Origin: Hankyongella sp964404985
GTDB lineage: Bacteria; Pseudomonadota; Alphaproteobacteria; Sphingomonadales; Sphingomonadaceae
DNA length: 64,000 bases
NCBI GenBank assembly: GCA_964404985.1
Contig: CAYOMD010000003.1
Coordinates: forward strand, 1-64,000
Direction of reading: 5' to 3'
Position 1 is the first letter of the stretch, and every line of letters starts with the position of its first letter. Below the pieces are notes generated by a model, which was not told the DNA's origin, made no database searches, and worked only from the letters and a program-made list of their open reading frames with translations. Position numbers and translations under genes: made by a program. Below, in pieces: positions 34,457-44,081 of this stretch.

Positions 34457-35585
34457 AAAGCCTCGCCTGCTGCGTTGCACAATGAAGCGCTTCTGCCAAA
34501 CGAGATACATCGTCAAGCCTCGTGTCACGCCCAAAGCCTATACGCAGGGTCGCCTTGGCCAGATGAGACGGTATGCCAAGGGCTGCCAGTACATGGGAGG
34601 GCTTGCCACTGCCGGAGGCACAAGCGGCACCAGAGGAGACGGCAAAACCGCGCATGCCCGCCATCAGGCGGTCCCCATCCACGCCGGCGAAGCTGAGGTT
34701 GAGGTTCCCGGCGTAGCGCGGCTCTGCCGCACCATTCAGCCGATACGCCAAATCCAGAGACTCAAGTTTCTCCAGGAGCGTGGCCGCACAGGCCTCAGCA
34801 TGCGCCTGATCGTCATTCATGCGCTCGGCCGCCAGTTTTGCCGCAGCACCAAAGCCTGCGGCCAGTGCCGGAGACAGGGTGCCGGACCTCACACCCCCCT
34901 CCTGCCCGCCGCCATGCAGGCAGGGGGCAAGCGGCACGCCCGGTCGCCGGTAGAGCGCGCCGATGCCCTTGGGTCCATACATCTTATGCGCAGACAGACT
35001 CATCAAATCGATGCCGAGTGCTGCGACATCAACAGGGATCTTCCCCACAGCCTGCGCTGCGTCACAGTGCATGAGCGCGCCGACAGCCTTCGCACGTGCG
35101 GCAATCTGCGCGACCGGCTGGATCACCCCGATCTCGTTGTTTACCAGCATGACGCTGACCAGCGCGGTCTGCGGCGTCATGACATCACGCAAGGTATCAA
35201 GGTCCAGCAAGCCGTCCGGCGCGACAGGCAGCAGCACGACCTCAACCCCCTGCCCCTGCAGCCAGGCAGCAGCGCCCAGCACACAGGCATGCTCGGTCGC
35301 CACTGTCACCAGGCGGTTGCGGCCAGAGGGTGCCGCCTGCATCGCGCCGATCAGCGCCAGATTGTTGGACTCGGTCGCACCGGCGGTGAAGAGAATACTC
35401 TCGGTCGGGGCGTTGATCAGGCTTGCCACCTGCTTGCGCGCCACCTCAATCCCGGCCCTGGCTTCCCAGCCATAGCGATGCCCGGCCGAATGAGGGTTGC
35501 CGAACATGCCGGTCAGATACGGCATCATCGCTGCCAGAGCCTCCGGCGCGAGCGGTGTCGTCGCCTGATAATCGAAGTAGGTCAT
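34404..35585 (-). CDS. Cysteine desulfurase (IscS/NifS family), copy 1
   Basis: PLP enzyme of 393 residues that releases persulfide sulfur from cysteine. The PLP lysine is in SLSAHKMYGPKG and the active-site Cys in SSGAACASGSGKPSHVL. Near the N-terminus it has YFDYQATTPLAP and the substrate region FGNPHSAGHRYG. Its ATG overlaps the stop of the second desulfurase gene (ATGA), and its 3' end overlaps the ferredoxin gene. No scaffold or sufBCD genes are seen here. Confidence 0.94.
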   Translation of the reverse strand: MTYFDYQATTPLAPEALAAMMPYLTGMFGNPHSAGHRYGWEARAGIEVARKQVASLINAPTESILFTAGATESNNLALIGAMQAAPSGRNRLVTVATEHACVLGAAAWLQGQGVEVVLLPVAPDGLLDLDTLRDVMTPQTALVSVMLVNNEIGVIQPVAQIAARAKAVGALMHCDAAQAVGKIPVDVAALGIDLMSLSAHKMYGPKGIGALYRRPGVPLAPCLHGGGQEGGVRSGTLSPALAAGFGAAAKLAAERMNDDQAHAEACAATLLEKLESLDLAYRLNGAAEPRYAGNLNLSFAGVDGDRLMAGMRGFAVSSGAACASGSGKPSHVLAALGIPSHLAKATLRIGFGRDTRLDDVSRLAEALHCATQQARLYGDGAFPQDRRDTAQGG

Positions 35586-36661
35586 GCTGCGCGCTGCCCC
35601 AGCCGGGTGAAGGTCGCCTGCCAGGCGTGCACAAACCGCTCAATCTGCTCCTGTGTCGTGGTCCAGCCGAGGCTGACCCGGATGGTCTCGCCCGCGACCT
35701 CATCTGAACAGCCCATGGCCTGGAGCACATGGCTCGGCTTGACTTTGCCGGACGAGCAGGCGGAGCCGGCACTGACGGCAAATCCGGCAAGATCCAGCGC
35801 CATGACCTGGGTGGCCGTCGTAACGCCGGGCATGCGCACTGCACTGGTGTTGCCAAGACGTGGGGTATCCCGGGCGATGATCTGCGCTCCGGCCTCCAGC
35901 AGGGCTGCCTCCATGTGATCGCGCAAGCCAGTGACCCGCGCCGTCCAGTCGCTGTCCTGGTTGCGTTCTTTCAGCGCCGCGCCGAAACCGACGATGCCGC
36001 CGACATTCTCGGTCCCCGCCCGGCGTCCAAGCTCCTGACCGCCGCCGCGCTGCTGGGCGGTGAGCCTGTGGCCGGGCCGTATATACAGTGCGCCGACACC
36101 TTGAGGCCCCCCCAGCTTGTGGGCCGAAAACGCCATCGTATCCGCAAGCGCATGATCAAGCGGGCATTTGCCCAGCGCCTGCACGGCATCCACATGCAGC
36201 ACGCCGCCGGCAGCACGTACGATGGGGGCAAGTACTTCCAGCGGCTGGATGACCCCGGTTTCGTTGTTGGCCGCCATGATGCAGACCAGCGCCGGCCCTG
36301 CCGCCAGCGCAGCCGCCAGCACTTGCGGGTCGACAAGGCCCTGCGTGTTGACCGGGAGAATCTCGTCCGCGAGCGCCAGTACACACTCATGTTCTGTAGC
36401 AGAGGCGATCACCCGCAGGGGCTGGGCACCGCGGATCGCCAGCGCATTAGCCTCGGTTCCGCCGCTGGTGAAGACCAGGTCACGCGCATGGCAGCCGATG
36501 GCACCGGCGAGGATATCCCGCGCGACCTCGACCCGTCCACGCGCTGTCCGCCCGGCGGCATGCACAGAGGACGGGTTGCCCCCCTGCATGACGGCAGCGC
36601 CCATCTGGGACGCAGCATCGGCGCTAACCGGGGCAGAGGCATTGAAATCGAGGTAAATCAT
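35582..36661 (-). CDS. Cysteine desulfurase family protein, copy 2
   Basis: This 359-residue paralogue of the neighbouring gene begins MIYLDFNASAP. It has the PLP lysine in AFSAHKLGGPQG and the catalytic Cys in SAGSACSSGKVKPSHVL. The frame is open to 37366 through the antisense of the hydrolase gene, but the start at 36661 is fixed by the family N-terminus. It is the first gene of a three-gene unit: desulfurase, desulfurase, ferredoxin. The two enzymes may form a pair with divided roles, or one may serve a thiolation pathway; the sequence does not decide. Confidence 0.92.
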   Translation of the reverse strand: MIYLDFNASAPVSADAASQMGAAVMQGGNPSSVHAAGRTARGRVEVARDILAGAIGCHARDLVFTSGGTEANALAIRGAQPLRVIASATEHECVLALADEILPVNTQGLVDPQVLAAALAAGPALVCIMAANNETGVIQPLEVLAPIVRAAGGVLHVDAVQALGKCPLDHALADTMAFSAHKLGGPQGVGALYIRPGHRLTAQQRGGGQELGRRAGTENVGGIVGFGAALKERNQDSDWTARVTGLRDHMEAALLEAGAQIIARDTPRLGNTSAVRMPGVTTATQVMALDLAGFAVSAGSACSSGKVKPSHVLQAMGCSDEVAGETIRVSLGWTTTQEQIERFVHAWQATFTRLGQRAA

Positions 36662-36796
36662 CGTCTGTTTCCGAGTCTCATCGCCACCGCGAGCACGCAT
36701 TTCCTTGCGTTTAAGGCGTGCAACCGTATATAGCCCGCCGCCTATCCACGGTCGACCCGCAAGGATCATCCACCACCGTGCAACCTGAGAGTCTTC

Positions 36797-37444
36797 ATGC
36801 CTGAAGTCATTTTCACCGGCCCTGAGGGTCGGCTTGAAGGCCGTTATCACCCGGCCACGCAACCCCGGTCCCCGCTGGCTATCATCCTCCACCCGCACCC
36901 CAAGGGGGGCGGCACGATGAACAACAAGCTGGTCCAGTTGTTGTACCAGACGTTCGTGAACCGGGGCTTTGCCGTCCTGCGCTTCAATTTCCGGGGTGTG
37001 GGCCGCAGCCAGGGCGAGTTCGACAACGGCATCGGTGAACTCTCCGACTCGGCAAGCGCACTGGATTGGATGCAGCAATTCAACACGGATGCGCCGTTCT
37101 GCTGGGTCGCCGGGGTCTCCTTCGGCTCCTGGATCGGCATGCAGCTCCTGATGCGCCGACCCGAGCTGCGCGGCTTCATCACTGTATCGCCTCCGGCCAA
37201 CCTGTACGACTTCTCGTTTCTGGCACCTTGCCCGGCGTCCGGCCTGATCGTGCATGGCGGCTCGGATGAAATCGTGCCGACCAGTGCGGTGCAGAAGCTG
37301 GTCGACAAGCTGAAAACCCAGAGGCACATCGTCATCGACCACGAGAAGATCGACGGTGCCAACCACTTCTTCGACAGCGAGTCGGACGCTCTGATGGCGG
37401 TGGTCGACGCCTACCTCGACAAGCGGTTGAACACTCCCCGGTAA
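36797..37444 (+). CDS. Alpha/beta hydrolase
   Basis: Hydrolase of 215 residues starting MPEVIFTGPEGRLEGRYH. The oxyanion region is HPHPKGGGTMNNKLV, the nucleophile elbow GVSFGSWIG, an Asp lies in HGGSDEIVP and the catalytic His in GANHFF. It belongs to the compact family often found beside cysteine desulfurase genes in alphaproteobacteria. It is divergent from the desulfurase unit and its last 34 bases overlap the 3' end of anmK in convergent orientation. The substrate is unknown. Confidence 0.9.
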   Translation: MPEVIFTGPEGRLEGRYHPATQPRSPLAIILHPHPKGGGTMNNKLVQLLYQTFVNRGFAVLRFNFRGVGRSQGEFDNGIGELSDSASALDWMQQFNTDAPFCWVAGVSFGSWIGMQLLMRRPELRGFITVSPPANLYDFSFLAPCPASGLIVHGGSDEIVPTSAVQKLVDKLKTQRHIVIDHEKIDGANHFFDSESDALMAVVDAYLDKRLNTPR

Positions 37445-38562
37445 AGCAGGCCGCCGCGTACCGGCTCTGCAGCACCGGTCGTCCCCGGTATGCTGAGCGG
37501 CAAGCCGCGGCTTGACCGCACCGCGAGGTAAGCGAACGCCTGCGCCTCCAGCAGATCGCCATCCCAGCCCAGAGCATCGACCGGAGTCACCGCACCGACG
37601 TCGCGCGCTAAAGACTCCAGAATGGCCGGATTACGCCGCCCGCCGCCTGCCACGACCCAACTGCGCGCCGGCTGCGGCATATGCTGGCGACTGAGTGCAA
37701 TGGTTGCTGCCGTGAACGCCGCCAGGGTTGCGGCACCGTCCTGCGGGCTGAGACCACGCAAGGGACCGACCGAGAAATCATTGCGGTCCAGAGATTTTGG
37801 GGGGGGCTGGTCGAACCAGGGATTGTCCAGCATGGCCGTCAGGACATCCGGGTGAACCGTCCCGCGCGATGCAAGCGCACCGTCTGCGTCGTAGGCGGCG
37901 CCGGTCGCAGAGTGCACCCAGTCATCGATCAGGGCGTTGCCCGGTCCGGTATCGAACGCCAGCAGGGCATCGCCGTCGATCCAGGTGATATTGGCGACTC
38001 CGCCGATGTTGAGCACGCACACCGGCCCCGGCGGCAATCGCCCACCATGCTGTGCCTGCAAAACCAGCGCCCGGTGGTACAGCGGCACCAGCGGTGCCCC
38101 CTGCCCGCCAGCCGCCATATCCGCATGCCGGAAATCCGCAATCACATCGATACCGGTCTGCGCGGCCAGGCCCGCCGCATCGCCGATCTGCCAGGTCCAG
38201 CCGGGCATATCATCCTGGGTCGGCGGCACGTGGCGGATTGTCTGGCCGTGAAAGCCGATCACATCGACGTCGCGTGCGGCAATACCCGTCTTCTGCAGCA
38301 AGGCCCCGACGGCTGCGCCATGCCGCTGTGCCAGCATCCGAGCGCAGGTCTCCAGATGCGGGGCATGCGCTCGCACCACCACCTTGCGGGCGTAGTCCAT
38401 CGCGGCGCTGATCAGCGCGCGCTCGTCCGGCGCATAGGGGATGCTCACACCGCCTACCGCCCTCACGGCGGTTTCGCCATCGGTCTCGATCAACGCGGCG
38501 TCGATACCGTCCATCGATGTCCCGGACATCAACCCGATTGCTAATATGGCGGCGTTTGCCAT
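37411..38562 (-). CDS. anmK: Anhydro-N-acetylmuramic acid kinase
   Basis: Opens and phosphorylates 1,6-anhydro-N-acetylmuramic acid to MurNAc-6-phosphate in cell-wall recycling. The 383 residues carry the ATP-site motif LMSGTSMDGIDAALIE, the catalytic-site segment VIGFHGQTIRH, and LAFDTGPGNALIDDW. It is divergent from tyrS, with only 47 bases between the two starts, so they likely share a control region. This pairing is common in alphaproteobacteria. Confidence 0.95.
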   Translation of the reverse strand: MANAAILAIGLMSGTSMDGIDAALIETDGETAVRAVGGVSIPYAPDERALISAAMDYARKVVVRAHAPHLETCARMLAQRHGAAVGALLQKTGIAARDVDVIGFHGQTIRHVPPTQDDMPGWTWQIGDAAGLAAQTGIDVIADFRHADMAAGGQGAPLVPLYHRALVLQAQHGGRLPPGPVCVLNIGGVANITWIDGDALLAFDTGPGNALIDDWVHSATGAAYDADGALASRGTVHPDVLTAMLDNPWFDQPPPKSLDRNDFSVGPLRGLSPQDGAATLAAFTAATIALSRQHMPQPARSWVVAGGGRRNPAILESLARDVGAVTPVDALGWDGDLLEAQAFAYLAVRSSRGLPLSIPGTTGAAEPVRGGLLYRGVFNRLSR

Positions 38563-38609
38563 GCAGTTCTCCTGTGCTATCGCCGGGCACGCGAACCACG
38601 AGGCAGACG

Positions 38610-39836
38610 ATGAGCGAATTCCAGTCCGACTTCTTAAGGCTCATGCAGGAGCGTGGCTACATCCACCAGGCGACCGATGCCGCAGCGCTGGACGCCATGG
38701 CGCTCAAGCAGCCGATCGTCGCCTACATCGGCTTCGATTGCACCGCCCCCTCGCTGCATGTCGGCAGCCTTATCCAGATCATGCTGCTGCGCCGTCTGCA
38801 GCAGACCGGCCACAAGCCGATTGTCCTGCTGGGGGGCGGCACCACCAGAATCGGCGACCCCTCCGGTAAGGACGAAGCCCGCAAGCTGCTGACCGATGAA
38901 GATATCGCAGCCAACAAGGCCGGCATATTCCAGGTGTTTTCGCGCCTGCTCCGGTTTGGCGATGGCCCGACCGATGCGATGATGCTGGACAATGCGCTCT
39001 GGCTCGATGCGCTCAGCTACATCCCGTTTCTGCGTGCCGTCGGCCGGCATTTCTCGGTCAACCGCATGCTCACCATGGACTCGGTCAAGCAGCGGCTGGA
39101 CCGCGAGCAGCCGCTGAGCTTCCTCGAGTTCAACTACATGGTGCTGCAAGCCTATGATTTCCTTGAGCTGAACCGGCGGCATGGCTGTACGCTTCAGATG
39201 GGTGGCTCCGACCAGTGGGGCAACATCATCATGGGGGCGGACCTCATCCGTCGTATCGACGCCAAAGAGGCATTTGGTCTCACAACACCGCTTTTGACCA
39301 CGGCGGACGGTGCCAAGATGGGCAAGACGGCGAGCGGCGCGGTCTGGCTCAATGATGACATGCTGCCGGCGTTCGACTTCTGGCAGTTCTGGCGCAACAC
39401 GCAGGATGCCGATGTCGCCCGCTTCCTGAAACTGTTCACCGACCTGCCCATGGACGAGATCGACCGCCTCGCAGCGCTGGAAGGTGCGGAAATCAACGAG
39501 GCCAAAAAAGTGCTGGCCACCGAGGTCACCGCCCTTGTGCGCGGGCGCGAGGCCGCAGAGGCTGCCGCCGAGACGGCGCGGCGGACCTTCGAGGAAGGCA
39601 CAGCCGGCGACGACCTGCCGCGCCTGCCCGTATCTGGCAGTATCAGCATTGCAGACGCCCTAGCGGCACTCGGTATGGCTGCCTCCAAAAGTGAGGCGCG
39701 ACGGCTGATCAAGCAGGGCGGCGTGCGTCTGGATGATGTAGTCGTGACCGATGAGACCGCTATCGCGCAGGTTGATGGCGTCGATCGCAAACTGTCCGCC
39801 GGCAAAAAGCGCCACGGCCTGCTGACGGCGGCCTGA
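38610..39836 (+). CDS. tyrS: Tyrosyl-tRNA synthetase
   Basis: Class I synthetase of 408 residues charging tRNA-Tyr. The HIGH-type motif appears as PSLHVGSL, the KMSKS-type motif as KMGKTASG, and an S4 RNA-binding domain closes the protein (about 345-405; SKSEARRLIKQGGVRL). The KMGKT variant belongs to the alphaproteobacterial/mitochondrial-like branch. The frame extends upstream to 38517, but the ATG at 38610 gives the family start. It is followed at once by glnE. Confidence 0.97.
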   Translation: MSEFQSDFLRLMQERGYIHQATDAAALDAMALKQPIVAYIGFDCTAPSLHVGSLIQIMLLRRLQQTGHKPIVLLGGGTTRIGDPSGKDEARKLLTDEDIAANKAGIFQVFSRLLRFGDGPTDAMMLDNALWLDALSYIPFLRAVGRHFSVNRMLTMDSVKQRLDREQPLSFLEFNYMVLQAYDFLELNRRHGCTLQMGGSDQWGNIIMGADLIRRIDAKEAFGLTTPLLTTADGAKMGKTASGAVWLNDDMLPAFDFWQFWRNTQDADVARFLKLFTDLPMDEIDRLAALEGAEINEAKKVLATEVTALVRGREAAEAAAETARRTFEEGTAGDDLPRLPVSGSISIADALAALGMAASKSEARRLIKQGGVRLDDVVVTDETAIAQVDGVDRKLSAGKKRHGLLTAA

Positions 39837-39837
39837 A

Positions 39838-42654
39838 GTGCTCCCTGCCCCCAGGCGCGTGCCATGGCCAAAGGCGTTGCAGGAGGATAAGGCGGCACAA
39901 GATGCTGTGGCTGGCGCGCCGGACGATATCGCAGCCGCGATCACCCATGCGCTGACCTGGTCACCGTTTCTGCGCGCATTGGCTACGCGGGAGCCGGAGC
40001 GGCTGCTGCGCTGCTGCAACGCAGGCCCTGAGGCTATGGCGGCGCAGGCCATCGAGGCCGCACGGCCCGAGCCGACCATGGCTGGCACCATGCGCGTGCT
40101 GCGCCAGACCCGGCAGGACCTGGCTTTTGCCTGCGCCATCGCCGATATCGCCGGACGCTGGCGGCTGGAGCAGGTTTGCGCTGCGCTTTCCGACTATGCA
40201 GACGCTGCGATCGAGGCGGCGCTGCAGGCAGCCATCCGGGACGTTTGCGACAGCGAGGACACACATGGTTTCGTGGTTCTGGCGCTCGGCAAGCTGGGCG
40301 CGCGCGCGCTCAACTATTCCAGCGATGTCGACCTGATCCTGCTGTTCGACCCGGAGGCACCCGCCCTGGCCGACAGCAAGGACCCGCACCGCAAAGCCGA
40401 ACGGACCGCCCAGCGGTTTGTCGCCGCCCTTCAGGGCATGACGGCTGACGGCTATTGTCAGCGTGTCGACCTGCGCCTGCGCCCTGACCCATCCTCGACC
40501 CCGATCATTCTGCCGCTGCATGCCGCCGAGGGCTATTACCAATCGTCAGCCCTGCCCTGGGAACGTGCCGCCTTCATCAAGGCGCGCGCAGTGGCTGGTG
40601 ACCTTACCGAAGGCCGTGCATTCCTGAAAAGTCTGGAGCCGTTCGTCTGGCGACGCTCGCTCGATTATACCGTCGTGCGCGATATACACGAGATGTCGCT
40701 GATGGTGCGCGCGCATTTCGATCAGGAAACACCGGCCGGCAGCGGCTACGACGTCAAACGCGGGCAAGGCGGCATTCGCGATGTCGAGTTCTTCATGCAG
40801 ATCCACCAGATGATCTTCGGCGGCCGCGAACCGGCCTATCGCGCGGCCTATACCCTTGACGCCCTGCACGCGCTGACAGCGAGCGGTAAAATCCCCGAAG
40901 ATGATGCGCATGTTCTCGAGGCGGGTTACCGGTTCCTGCGCACTGTCGAGCACCGGCTCCAGATGATGGACGATGCGCAGACCCAGGTGCTGCCGCGCCG
41001 GACCGAGGAGCGCAAGGCCTTTGCCCGGTTTGCCGGCTATCCGGACTGGGCGCGCTTCGAGGCAACCCTTGAGCAACACACCCATGCCATTGCCGCGCGC
41101 TACGCGGCCCTGACCGCCCAAGCCACGCCAAAGTCAGGCTTCCCGCGCGCTGCCGAGGCCGAGCTGAAAGCCCTGGGCTTCAAGCGGGCTGCCGACTGTG
41201 CCGCCGCAATCGAGCGCTGGCGCACGGGCGGAACGCGCGCCACCCGGTCCGCCCGCGCGCAGGAGTCGGTGGAGACCGTGCTGCCGCAGCTGGTCGCAGC
41301 GTTTGCAGAGACCGATGACAAGGACCGGGCACTCCTCAGTTTCGATGGTTTTTTATGCGGTCTGCCCGCTGGCGTGCAGATGTTCGCACTCCTGGAGCAC
41401 AGCCCGGCCCTGCTGGCGTTTCTGGTGCGTATCCTGTCTGTCGCCGATGCGGTCGCACAGAGCCTCGTGCGTGCGCCGGAGCTGCTGGATGTTCTGCTCG
41501 ACCCGGCATTTCGCGCGCCGCTGCCGCCTTGTGCGGGCTTGCGCACTATGCTGGACCGGCGCTGCAGCCGGGCGCAGGATTTCGAGGCCATCCTGGATGA
41601 GACCCGCCGCTTTGTCAGCGAGCAGCGCTTCCAGCTCGCCGTGCAGTTGCTGGATGGTGCCGCAGATGCCCCGACCATCCAGCGCCAGGCCAGCGACGTT
41701 GCCGACGCTGCACTGCAACACCTGACTGAAGCCTGCGAGACCCTGTTTGCCGCGCGCCACGGTCGCGTGCCGGAGGGGCGGCTGGCGATTGTCGCATTGG
41801 GACGCTACGGCGGACAGGCGCTGTCGTTATCATCCGACCTCGATATCATCTTCCTGTTCTCAGGGGCTTTTGACCGGGAGTCGACCGGCGGTGCATCGCC
41901 GCTGGTGGCGACAACCTATTTCAACCGGCTCAGCCAGCGGGTAATTGCAGCCCTCACCGCGCCCACTGCTGCAGGCGAACTCTATGCGATAGACACCCGT
42001 CTGCGCCCGTCCGGTGCGCAAGGCTTGCTGGCGGTATCGGTCGACAGTTTTGCCGCTTACCAACAGGAGCAGGCCTGGATCTGGGAGCATCTGGCGCTGA
42101 TCCGGGCGCGCGTCGTTCATGGCACCCCGGAGGATTGCGCCGCGATCGAGGCCGCGATCCGCGCGACTCTGCTGCGCCCACACGATCCAGTGGCCCTGCG
42201 TGCAGCTGCGCTTGATATCCGCGCTGACATGGACAAGCATTTGCCGGCCAGCTCCCCCTGGGACGTCAAGCGCATGACCGGTGGCCTGATCGACCTGGAG
42301 TTCGCCGTGCAAAGCGCCGTGCTGCTGCATGCCCATGCGCACCCAGAGGTGCTGCGGCCAGACCTGCCGGGCATGATAGCAGCGCTGGGGGTGGCGGGCC
42401 TGCTGCCGCAACCGGATGCCTTGATAGGTGCACTCACCACCCTGGAGACGGTACAGACCGTGGTGCGTGTCGGCTATGATCAGCCGCCGCGCACAGCCGT
42501 CATCACGCCGGCTTTTGCGAGAGTCCTGGCCCGCGCGCTCGATTGCAAGGATTTGAAGTATGTCGAGGCGCGTGTACAGGACGCGCGTACCATCGTGGCG
42601 CAGGCTTGGGCGCAGGTCTTCGATGCCCCTCGAAAACTGCTTCAACTGCGCTAG
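39838..42654 (+). CDS. glnE: Glutamine synthetase adenylyltransferase/adenylyl-removing enzyme
   Basis: Bifunctional regulator that adenylylates glutamine synthetase or removes AMP in response to PII proteins. The 938 residues show both nucleotidyltransferase halves: the N-terminal one with LNYSSDVDLILLF and the C-terminal one with LSLSSDLDIIFLF, each followed by its helical domain (YDVKRGQGGIRDVEF; WDVKRMTGGLIDLEF). The start is GTG, two bases after the tyrS stop. It ties this region to nitrogen control, of note given the sigma-54 signal at 57236. Confidence 0.96.
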   Translation: MLPAPRRVPWPKALQEDKAAQDAVAGAPDDIAAAITHALTWSPFLRALATREPERLLRCCNAGPEAMAAQAIEAARPEPTMAGTMRVLRQTRQDLAFACAIADIAGRWRLEQVCAALSDYADAAIEAALQAAIRDVCDSEDTHGFVVLALGKLGARALNYSSDVDLILLFDPEAPALADSKDPHRKAERTAQRFVAALQGMTADGYCQRVDLRLRPDPSSTPIILPLHAAEGYYQSSALPWERAAFIKARAVAGDLTEGRAFLKSLEPFVWRRSLDYTVVRDIHEMSLMVRAHFDQETPAGSGYDVKRGQGGIRDVEFFMQIHQMIFGGREPAYRAAYTLDALHALTASGKIPEDDAHVLEAGYRFLRTVEHRLQMMDDAQTQVLPRRTEERKAFARFAGYPDWARFEATLEQHTHAIAARYAALTAQATPKSGFPRAAEAELKALGFKRAADCAAAIERWRTGGTRATRSARAQESVETVLPQLVAAFAETDDKDRALLSFDGFLCGLPAGVQMFALLEHSPALLAFLVRILSVADAVAQSLVRAPELLDVLLDPAFRAPLPPCAGLRTMLDRRCSRAQDFEAILDETRRFVSEQRFQLAVQLLDGAADAPTIQRQASDVADAALQHLTEACETLFAARHGRVPEGRLAIVALGRYGGQALSLSSDLDIIFLFSGAFDRESTGGASPLVATTYFNRLSQRVIAALTAPTAAGELYAIDTRLRPSGAQGLLAVSVDSFAAYQQEQAWIWEHLALIRARVVHGTPEDCAAIEAAIRATLLRPHDPVALRAAALDIRADMDKHLPASSPWDVKRMTGGLIDLEFAVQSAVLLHAHAHPEVLRPDLPGMIAALGVAGLLPQPDALIGALTTLETVQTVVRVGYDQPPRTAVITPAFARVLARALDCKDLKYVEARVQDARTIVAQAWAQVFDAPRKLLQLR

Positions 42655-42683
42655 TTCTGTGTCGTCTTAAAAAGGAGGGAATC

Positions 42684-43151
42684 ATGAGTGAACTGGAACC
42701 GGGACAGCAGGTGCCTGACTTTTCCATGCCCACCGACAGCGGCGAGACCGTGAGCAGAGAGAGTCTGAAGGGCAAGCCGTTCGTCCTCTACTTCTACCCC
42801 AAGGACGACACATCGGGCTGCACCAAAGAAGCGCAGGCGTTCACCGCACTGGCCGGTGATTTTGCAGCACTGGGTGTCGCCGTGATCGGCGTCTCGAAAG
42901 ACAGTGTGGCCGCACACGCCAAGTTCCGCGCGAAATACGAACTTGGGGTTAAGCTCGCCTCGGACCCGGAAAACGACGTGATCGCCGCCTTCGGCGCCTG
43001 GGTCGAGAAAAGCATGTACGGCAAGAAATACATGGGGATCGATCGTTCCACCTTCCTGGTCAATGCCGACGGCGCACTGGTCACAGCCTGGCGCAAGGTC
43101 AAGGTACCAGGCCATGCCGAGGCGGTGCTGGAGGCCGCGCGCGCCCTGTGA
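42684..43151 (+). CDS. bcp: Thioredoxin-dependent peroxiredoxin, Bcp/PrxQ type
   Basis: Reduces peroxides with a peroxidatic Cys in DDTSGCTKEAQAF. The 155 residues keep the PrxQ framework, but the position five residues on, where many members have the resolving Cys (CTxEAC), is Gln, so it should act as a one-Cys enzyme or use an external thiol. The start is ATG at 42684 behind AAAGGAGG; the longer open frame upstream has no family similarity. It overlaps the next gene by 4 bases (GTGA). Confidence 0.94.
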   Translation: MSELEPGQQVPDFSMPTDSGETVSRESLKGKPFVLYFYPKDDTSGCTKEAQAFTALAGDFAALGVAVIGVSKDSVAAHAKFRAKYELGVKLASDPENDVIAAFGAWVEKSMYGKKYMGIDRSTFLVNADGALVTAWRKVKVPGHAEAVLEAARAL

Positions 43152-43951
43152 GCACCGGCCTTGCCTCTCTGGGGCAGGCGGCCTGTGCCGTGCTCACAAC
43201 CGCGGACCCAGAAACCAAGGCGCGACTGTCCCGGCGCACAGCGCGCAACTGGGCTGAGGGGCGACTGACTTGGCAGCTGGATGTGTCGCCGCCGGACCGG
43301 CCGGCGCATCCGGATCAGCCGATCCTCCTGCCGCCGAACGCCATGCCCAAGCGCGGCAAGGCCGGGTCTGCGCGCGCACGGATCGCTCTGTTGCATGCGC
43401 TCGCACATATCGAGTTCAACGCCATCGACCTCGCCTGGGACCTGGTCGCGCGCTTCGGCCGCACCTGCCCACGCGCTTTTGCCGATGACTGGGTGCGGAT
43501 TGCGGCGGAAGAGTCACTCCACTTCCTGTGGCTGTCCGCCCGTCTGCGCATGCTTGGCAGTGCTTACGGTGCCCTGCCCGCGCATGATGGGCTGTGGGAG
43601 TCCGCACAGGCGACGGCCGGCGACCTGATCGCCCGCCTGAGCATCGTACCCCTGGTTCTGGAAGCCCGCGGGCTGGACGTCACCCCGCAGACCGCGCAGC
43701 GCCTTCGAGCCGCCGGCGACCCGATCAGCGCCGACATGCTGGAGCGGATCTACCAGGACGAAATCGGCCACGTCAGTGCCGGCATGCGCTGGCTCACCTG
43801 GGCCTGCGAATCAGCAAATGTGACAGTTGATAGCGCGTTCGAGGCTGCGGTGCGGGTTTATTTCAAGGGGAAAATTCGGCCGCCTTTCAACGTGGAAGCA
43901 AGGAATCTCGCGGGCTTTTCAGAGAATCTTTACCTAAAGCTTGCTTCTTGA
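43148..43951 (+). CDS. Ferritin-like DUF455 family protein
   Basis: This 267-residue, mostly helical protein has the ferritin-like carboxylate/His pattern of the DUF455 family: LLHALAHIEFNAIDLAWD, EESLHFLWL, VLEARGLDVTP and IYQDEIGHVSAGMRWL supply the likely metal ligands. Its biochemical role is not established to my knowledge; a di-metal oxidase or tRNA-modification role has been suggested for relatives. GTG start overlaps bcp, so the two are co-translated. Confidence 0.88.
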   Translation: MSTGLASLGQAACAVLTTADPETKARLSRRTARNWAEGRLTWQLDVSPPDRPAHPDQPILLPPNAMPKRGKAGSARARIALLHALAHIEFNAIDLAWDLVARFGRTCPRAFADDWVRIAAEESLHFLWLSARLRMLGSAYGALPAHDGLWESAQATAGDLIARLSIVPLVLEARGLDVTPQTAQRLRAAGDPISADMLERIYQDEIGHVSAGMRWLTWACESANVTVDSAFEAAVRVYFKGKIRPPFNVEARNLAGFSENLYLKLAS

Positions 43952-44081
43952 ATTTTTCACCGGCAACTTCCCTGCCTTCGGGGTGGACTGGTTAAGCTGA
44001 TTTAAAAACGCGAACCAGTGTTGTCTTACCGGGAAGGCCACATGTTGGCCTCCCCACAGCAGCGGACGGGGAGTAGCATTG

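Noticed and set aside
36662..37366. N-terminal extension of 235 residues on the second cysteine desulfurase
   Set aside because: It is the antisense of the alpha/beta hydrolase gene; the desulfurase family starts at MIYLDFNASAP.
43996..44010. CtrA-like TTAA repeat upstream of the M23 peptidase gene
   Set aside because: Spacing between TTAA halves is 6, not the expected 7, and the TTAAC ending is missing.
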